In this document: positions 58,867 to 64,000 of the stretch, one piece after another | How positions within the stretch are numbered: position 1 is the first letter of the stretch | Layout: each line of letters starts with the position of its first letter | Assembly (NCBI GenBank): GCA_029718625.1 | Contig: CM056380.1 | Coordinates: 104,537,893 to 104,601,892 of the forward strand | Length of the DNA stretch: 64,000 nt | Direction of reading: 5' to 3' | Source: Synaphobranchus kaupii | Lineage: Eukaryota; Chordata; Actinopteri; Anguilliformes; Synaphobranchidae | Made by a program: the position numbers and the translations under genes | The notes under the pieces: generated by a model | What the model was told of the DNA's origin: nothing | The model's database searches: none | What the model saw: only the letters and a program-made list of their open reading frames with translations

Positions 58867-60600
58867 GTACCCGCTTCCTCTTTTCTGCTCACACACATAG
58901 CCCCTTCCGCTGGAGGAACCTCCTGCCTCCGCCTCTCTCCTCCTCCATTGAAATATTTATTTTCAATAAAAAGAGAAAGTAGCTTCTTTTTTGTATATAA
59001 GATGATGCTGGGTTTGGCAACTAAACCCCTCACCATACCACTAACTTACCAGAAATTAAGAGTCTCAAAATGCTCCTTCAAAATAGTCGCACTGATGTCT
59101 CCAGCAGTGGCCTTTAACCCCTTTGCGTAGAAGGGAACGCCGGCGGGACCTTTTTGCTCAACTGAGACATTCGTTGCCACTGCAGCCAAACTATTAGTGG
59201 AAATCACAAACTCTGTGTTTTAACTTTAGTGGTAGACGGTTTGTGACGATTTCTGCCAAATACGGAGTTTCTAAGTGTCCCTATTTCCCCGTAGCAAGTC
59301 CATTTAACAAGCATCCCCCACCTAGTCTATACCTACCCATGCGTGACATAGTGGACAATAGCGTCTATGTTTGAGTTCATAAATATATTTATTCATCATA
59401 TAAAATTATAATAACGTCATAGCAACAAGATAAACCCAACTATAGCCTGATCATATGCCTGAAAAGCCCTACTCACTCAAATGCAAAATAAACTGAAAGT
59501 ACTGTCTAATTCTACCATGTATTCTACTAGCAATATATGCTACTAAATATGAAATCAATATACAATCCTATGATTAAAAATAGCCCCTGCTGTCCCGAGA
59601 TGTCCAGTGTCATTATTAAGCAGTCCAACACACAAACTCCGCCTCCACGACTTTCCTCCATACACGCAGTGTTGCGGTCTCTGTACACTGTCGAAACGGA
59701 GCACCGAACTGCGTCAGCATTCCCAGTCGTCGCCTTCACTCCTCCCCCACATTATCTTCTCCTTTCTCTTCCCTGGTGGCCTTTTGAAGATTGCCTGCAG
59801 TCCTAGATCAGTCCCGAGTCCCGACATCTTCAACTCCGGTGAAGAACGATGGTAAACGTTGTGGCTGCAGATCCAAGGGATATTCGCTAGCATATGTTGT
59901 GAATGTGTCTCCATGGTGACGACCACAAACAAAACTATCCCGAATATACAATTTGTCAATATTATCAAAATGAGCAGCATGAGTGCCCTGATCAATCCTA
60001 CCATTTGTTTTACACATCGAGATGTTCCTTTCAAAATTCAGTGGTCATTTATTGTCTGGTACAATCGGTTTGAGAAATATACAACTATATACAAAAATAT
60101 ACAATATACATACTTTATACCGCTATTACACTATCCGAAACGTCGACGCGTAATACCCCCATGCCCTGTAAGCCTGTCTCATTCATTACAGTTCATTCTG
60201 GTTTAATTGTCGGCTTTTTTATCCAATAGAGTACATTATAACCTTAGCAACAGTATATATGCCATGTCTTTTTGGGTGCTTTGAACAATTTACTACAGCC
60301 CAGCGTAACGGCAGTTTTCGTTTTAACGGTCTCGTATTACGCAAGCTCTATAGAAAACGCATTAGTGAGGGGAGTTTCCCTTTTCCGATATGTAAGTATT
60401 TTGTGGCACTTTATTTTGACTTAAATTATGAAAATAAACAAATCTAAGTTTATATTGTAAATTGTACACCTGTCTTGTTTCATTTAAGCCATGTACCAAG
60501 TTTATGTGATGCTCACACCTGGAGTTATAAAGCCTTAAACAGAGCACCCCCTAAATAGGTTAAATTTGCCATCTGCGCCTTAAGCAGACCACATGCACAC
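58867..60600. other. No gene recognised; possible TTAA-flanked element
   Basis: TTAACCCCTTTGCGTAGAAGG at 59115 resembles a fish piggyBac-like start, and CCTAAATAGGTTAA at about 60549-60562 resembles the right end of the outer element at 35568. The two ends do not match each other well. Frames at 59537-60206 on both strands have no domain. Confidence 0.3.
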
Positions 60601-61891
60601 ACAAAGAATAAAACTCAGACATTGCTGGATGAATTACGTTAAAGGGGAATTCCACCAAAAAACAACATTAACCTTATTTAACAGATCAAGGCACAACTGA
60701 TTAAGCCTCCCTTTGTGGCTGGCCAAAACAATCTGTGAACGGAAATATTGACTGCTAAAGTTACACATTCGGTACCCTTCCTCCAAAAACTACAATGCCC
60801 ATGCACTAAATCATGCTGAAGGAGGCGTGACCAAACTCACGGAAAGGGAGAGAGAGGCTATGTCCGAATCAGAGCCCTAGTTGTGTCCTGTGTAGCCTAC
60901 TAGCATACTGTATAGCTACTGCTCACTGTTTTGTCACGTACTTAACAGCTTTTTTTTTTAAATTACTCAACTGGCATACTCAATATAGTAGGCAAGTGCA
61001 CTGATTTGGACACGGCCAGAGAGGCCGTGACCCTGTTGTTGCAACTGTAAACAGTATTGCGAGCTTGCTCAAAGAGTTAGCTAAGTTACCAATTCCATGC
61101 ACTGGATGACAACACCTTACGAGAAATTTTGCTTAAATCGGAGACAGAACGCTACCGTTTTGAGCCCAAATACATGGTTGAGGAGATTAGCTGAAGTCGT
61201 AAGGCAGCTGCCGAAGCTCCTGCTACGTGCAGCCTTGGGTAAAACTGACTGGTGGTGGACTGGAAGTAGAAATGAGTAACGAGTAAATGTCGCAGGCAGA
61301 CTTGGCTAGGCTAGATAATGTTTTCACTATACCAAAAGTAGATAAATGAAGTTTTTCTCTGGAGACTCCAGCTAATAGCGGTGAGATTTTTTCAGTAGAA
61401 CTGTGAGTGACGTTAGCCCCTCAGTTTGTATTCTGTAGGAGTGGCAACCTGTGACAGGCGTTGTCTGACACCCGCCCATAAACTGTAAACCCCTGGCCAT
61501 TGTAGTCTACAGTAAAACACGTACCTGGAGCATGCACAGTAGTTTGGGATTATATCTCTGCTCTCATTACAGGTAGAGAGTTGGCAAAAATCTCATTTTA
61601 ATCAGGACAGCTACTCTTCTAGAAATCAAACATCATTTTTCAAAATAATGTAGGGACGCCCAATTTTGTATATTAATTCAGGCTAATCCGCAAAAAATTT
61701 TAAATCCATGTATCTTTTCCATTTTAACACGCAGTCGTCTTTGCACCTCGTCACCTCGGACGATTTTTTTGCAGGTGGTAACAGTTTTACATGCAAACCT
61801 TTAGTAAATCTACCCCCAAGTATTCAGTATTTGAAACTGCTTTGGCTGTTTTTCATAATTTTCATTGTATGAAACTGTATTTACACTTCAG

Positions 61892-61957
61892 GTCCAAACA
61901 TTTTGTTGGAAGATGAAAGAAGACAATGAAGATAAGGAAGAACAGATGGTGGTGTGA
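61892..61957 (+). CDS. Candidate terminal exon in block A, copy 2
   Basis: Counterpart of 43038-43103 with the same acceptor and TGA. Unknown function. Confidence 0.3.
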   Translation, partial: VQTFCWKMKEDNEDKEEQMVV

Positions 61958-62100
61958 TCCAAATTAGAAGGTGGGAAAGGTGAAACACAAGCTCTTCTAA
62001 AATGTCAGGGCCTCAGGAGGGTGGCAGGGGAAGAGTTATATCTTTAAAGGAGATAGTTATATAGAAAATCCAAATAAGTGATTGCTGTTAGAGAGATGTT

Positions 62101-62608
62101 GGGCCTATCTTACACCCGGCGCTAACCCAAATGAAAGTGTCTTTGCTATCTTACACCCGGTGCATGGTTCATTATAACGCCTTGCATTCACGTCATTTAA
62201 ATACCATGTATTCTTGCGCCCATTACAAGTGAACTGGGCGTGTTGGTCTTAAAATAAGGAGTGGCCAGGATTATTAGTCCGAATAATATTGATTATACTA
62301 TTGATCCATTTAGCCTATTCCTTGATCGCACTAAACACGCACAAGCATGTCTGTTTCGCCATAAAGCAATCCGCCAAGGTGGAAAAGCAGGCTTTTAAAG
62401 GGAATGGGATATGACATTTTAATTGTTTTATTGCATGTCACGCCCAAGACACACCTATAATTAATGAAGAGACTAGGTTCAGCCCACTTGCACGCTGCGC
62501 CGTGCTTAGCACCCATAAAACACGCCGTTAAAATAACAAAAGTGGACTTGGACACGCCCTAAATGGACTTTACGCCATGCGCTAAGACCAAGCGCCAAGA
62601 TAGAGCCC
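62101..62608. mobile_element. Harbinger-like element copy 6, internally deleted
   Basis: Same internal deletion as copy 4. The left end has lost one C (GGGCCTATCTT) and the right end reads AAGATAGAGCCC. Its shared position shows it was present before block A was duplicated. Confidence 0.87.
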
Positions 62609-62769
62609 GTTGTGTTAAATGATTTTACAAAGAGGCCTGACTGATGAACTGTAAAAACTGATTTTCTCCTCTCCATAACCAGAGCTTTCTGAAAATTGGG
62701 TGGGGGGGGGCCAAACATTTTTATGTTATTTGAATGAGGGGTGGTGATTTATATTTTAGGTTACAGGGC

Positions 62770-63032
62770 TGTGGCAGGGCTCCATCTGGCAGAGGGAATC
62801 TGGGGCCACGCCTACTGGTTAAGTAGGCACACACACCTGGGCGGCATTAACTAATCAGCCCAGGCCTTAAAAGTGTCTTTTCCACAGTAGGAGTGTGTGT
62901 GGGCACTTTTAGCGTACTCAAAATGAACATACTATGCACTAGAAACATACTGCATACTGGAAAGAACTCACTCTCTCAATAAAGTCCTGCTATTCTGTCC
63001 CTCCCAGGGGTTTATTGTTGTGGCATGTGACA
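62770..63032 (+). mobile_element. Solo LTR-like insert, copy 2
   Basis: Counterpart of 43895-44159, ending here in ATGTGACA, which gives a cleaner TG..CA form. An AATAAA is near 62979. Confidence 0.45.
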
Positions 63033-64000
63033 GTTATGTGACAGTTACAGTCTCCTTTTTAAATGGTGTGCAGCACCCCCTGCTTCCATGGAGTGTGTTA
63101 GTTCTTATACAGTTCTATGGTTAGTACACTGAAACCTTCTGCTTAGAGTTCAGAGCTGTACGGTAAACAGCCATACGCATTAACACGTTTCCATATGCAG
63201 TAACACTTTGCACATTAATAACCTTATGCCTTATACTAAGGCCCCATGTATTGAACATTGGGAGGACCCAATGTGACCTTGGGTGGAGCATGAGGGTGTA
63301 TTTTAAAAAAAAAAGGTGAAATACATTTTTAGAAGTTTTAGGTGAATCTGAGTGGTGTTAAGCATATCATTTCTACAGTAACATGATAATAATATTTATT
63401 TCAGAACTTCTATTGATTTAAATGTATTCTTTGTTGCCAAAAATATATATTTTTCTTTTAAAAAGCTGATTATGATGGTAGCCATAGCAACTACTAGTTC
63501 GATATTGAGACAGTAAGTATAGGATCAACAGGAGCGTAGGTAGCCTACTGGTAATTATGGCTCTGCTCTAAGCCTGAAATTAAGCAGCATGTCACCCACA
63601 GAAATCTATGTATTGGAACATGAAGACTACATGTTGAGTCCATGGTTCAGTGAATAGTTTATTTACATATCTACAGTATTTATAGATGATTATTAAAAAA
63701 TTATTATTAAAAAAAACAATGACTTGCCAAAAACAATGGGGATATCAAATTCCATTGGCTGTGTTCACTGATATGATGTCATCTCCAATTTAAATTGATT
63801 GGCCATGCAATTCAAGGATAACAGTAGGGAGCTGGGCAAATCTGGCATTATTGGCTATCTAAAGCATAGATTCCAGTTTTTTTGGTCTTATACTTTCATG
63901 GTAAGAGACCATCATGTAAATTTGTATGACTATCCCATTAACTTTCAAAAGTTTCTCCTTTCACACTCACCTCCATGTCACTTGCCCCTTGCATCAGGCT

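Larger units (their letters stand above)
60601..64000 (+). repeat. Duplicated block A, copy 2, running into block B
   Basis: Direct copy of 41716-45172, preceded here by real sequence. It carries the Harbinger-like element at 62101-62608, the LTR-like insert at 62770-63032 and the candidate terminal exon at 61892-61957. The window ends inside the block. Confidence 0.93.

Overview
The window looks like intron-rich, transposon-saturated genomic DNA of a ray-finned fish. It contains Tc1/mariner elements (one with a Sleeping Beauty-type end), Harbinger-like, hAT-like and piggyBac-like elements, L2-type LINE sequence, tRNA-headed SINE-like repeats and solo LTRs. All protein-coding signal is in short exons with GT..AG splice sites. 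No operon, CRISPR array, rRNA or functional tRNA gene was seen. The species cannot be named from the sequence.

Only one host gene is clearly recognised. Six exons of a SAMHD1-like dNTP triphosphohydrolase lie on the + strand at 4616-4707, 6355-6440, 6851-7011, 13404-13454, 13557-13661 and 13948-14088. They join in frame to 211 codons plus a stop; the earlier exons lie outside the window. A paralogous last exon of a second SAMHD1-like copy is at 58731-58866. SAMHD1 proteins hydrolyse dNTPs and restrict viruses and retroelements.

Layout: 1-4600 is repeats, including a Tc1/Sleeping Beauty-end chimera and a foldback. 4616-14088 is the SAMHD1-like 3' half, its introns filled with Tc1 elements and an antisense RecQ-like helicase exon. 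14089-25300 is foldback elements, a hAT-like element with a zinc-finger exon, a broken Harbinger-like copy and an L2 LINE. 25363-36660 is a SINE-like tandem repeat that received a nested stack: piggyBac-like (26378-35568), carrying a second piggyBac-like element and a Harbinger-like element, which carries a TTAA foldback element, which carries a hAT-like element. Target-site duplications support the order. 36660-41215 is mostly unassigned, with a candidate promoter and first exon at 39002.

41716-64000 is a segmental-duplication zone. Block A (41716-45172) recurs directly at 60601-64000. Block B (44661-47630) recurs inverted at 54757-58022. An older diverged copy of part of A lies at 37805-38250. 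Two runs of N (500 and 23 bases) lie at block borders. The 7-kb spacer between B and inverted B' holds a Tc1 pseudo-element, a LINE reverse-transcriptase fragment, a Harbinger-like element with a solo LTR inside, and TTAA foldbacks. Shared and missing insertions order the events: older duplication, then Harbinger-like and LTR insertion, then recent duplication.
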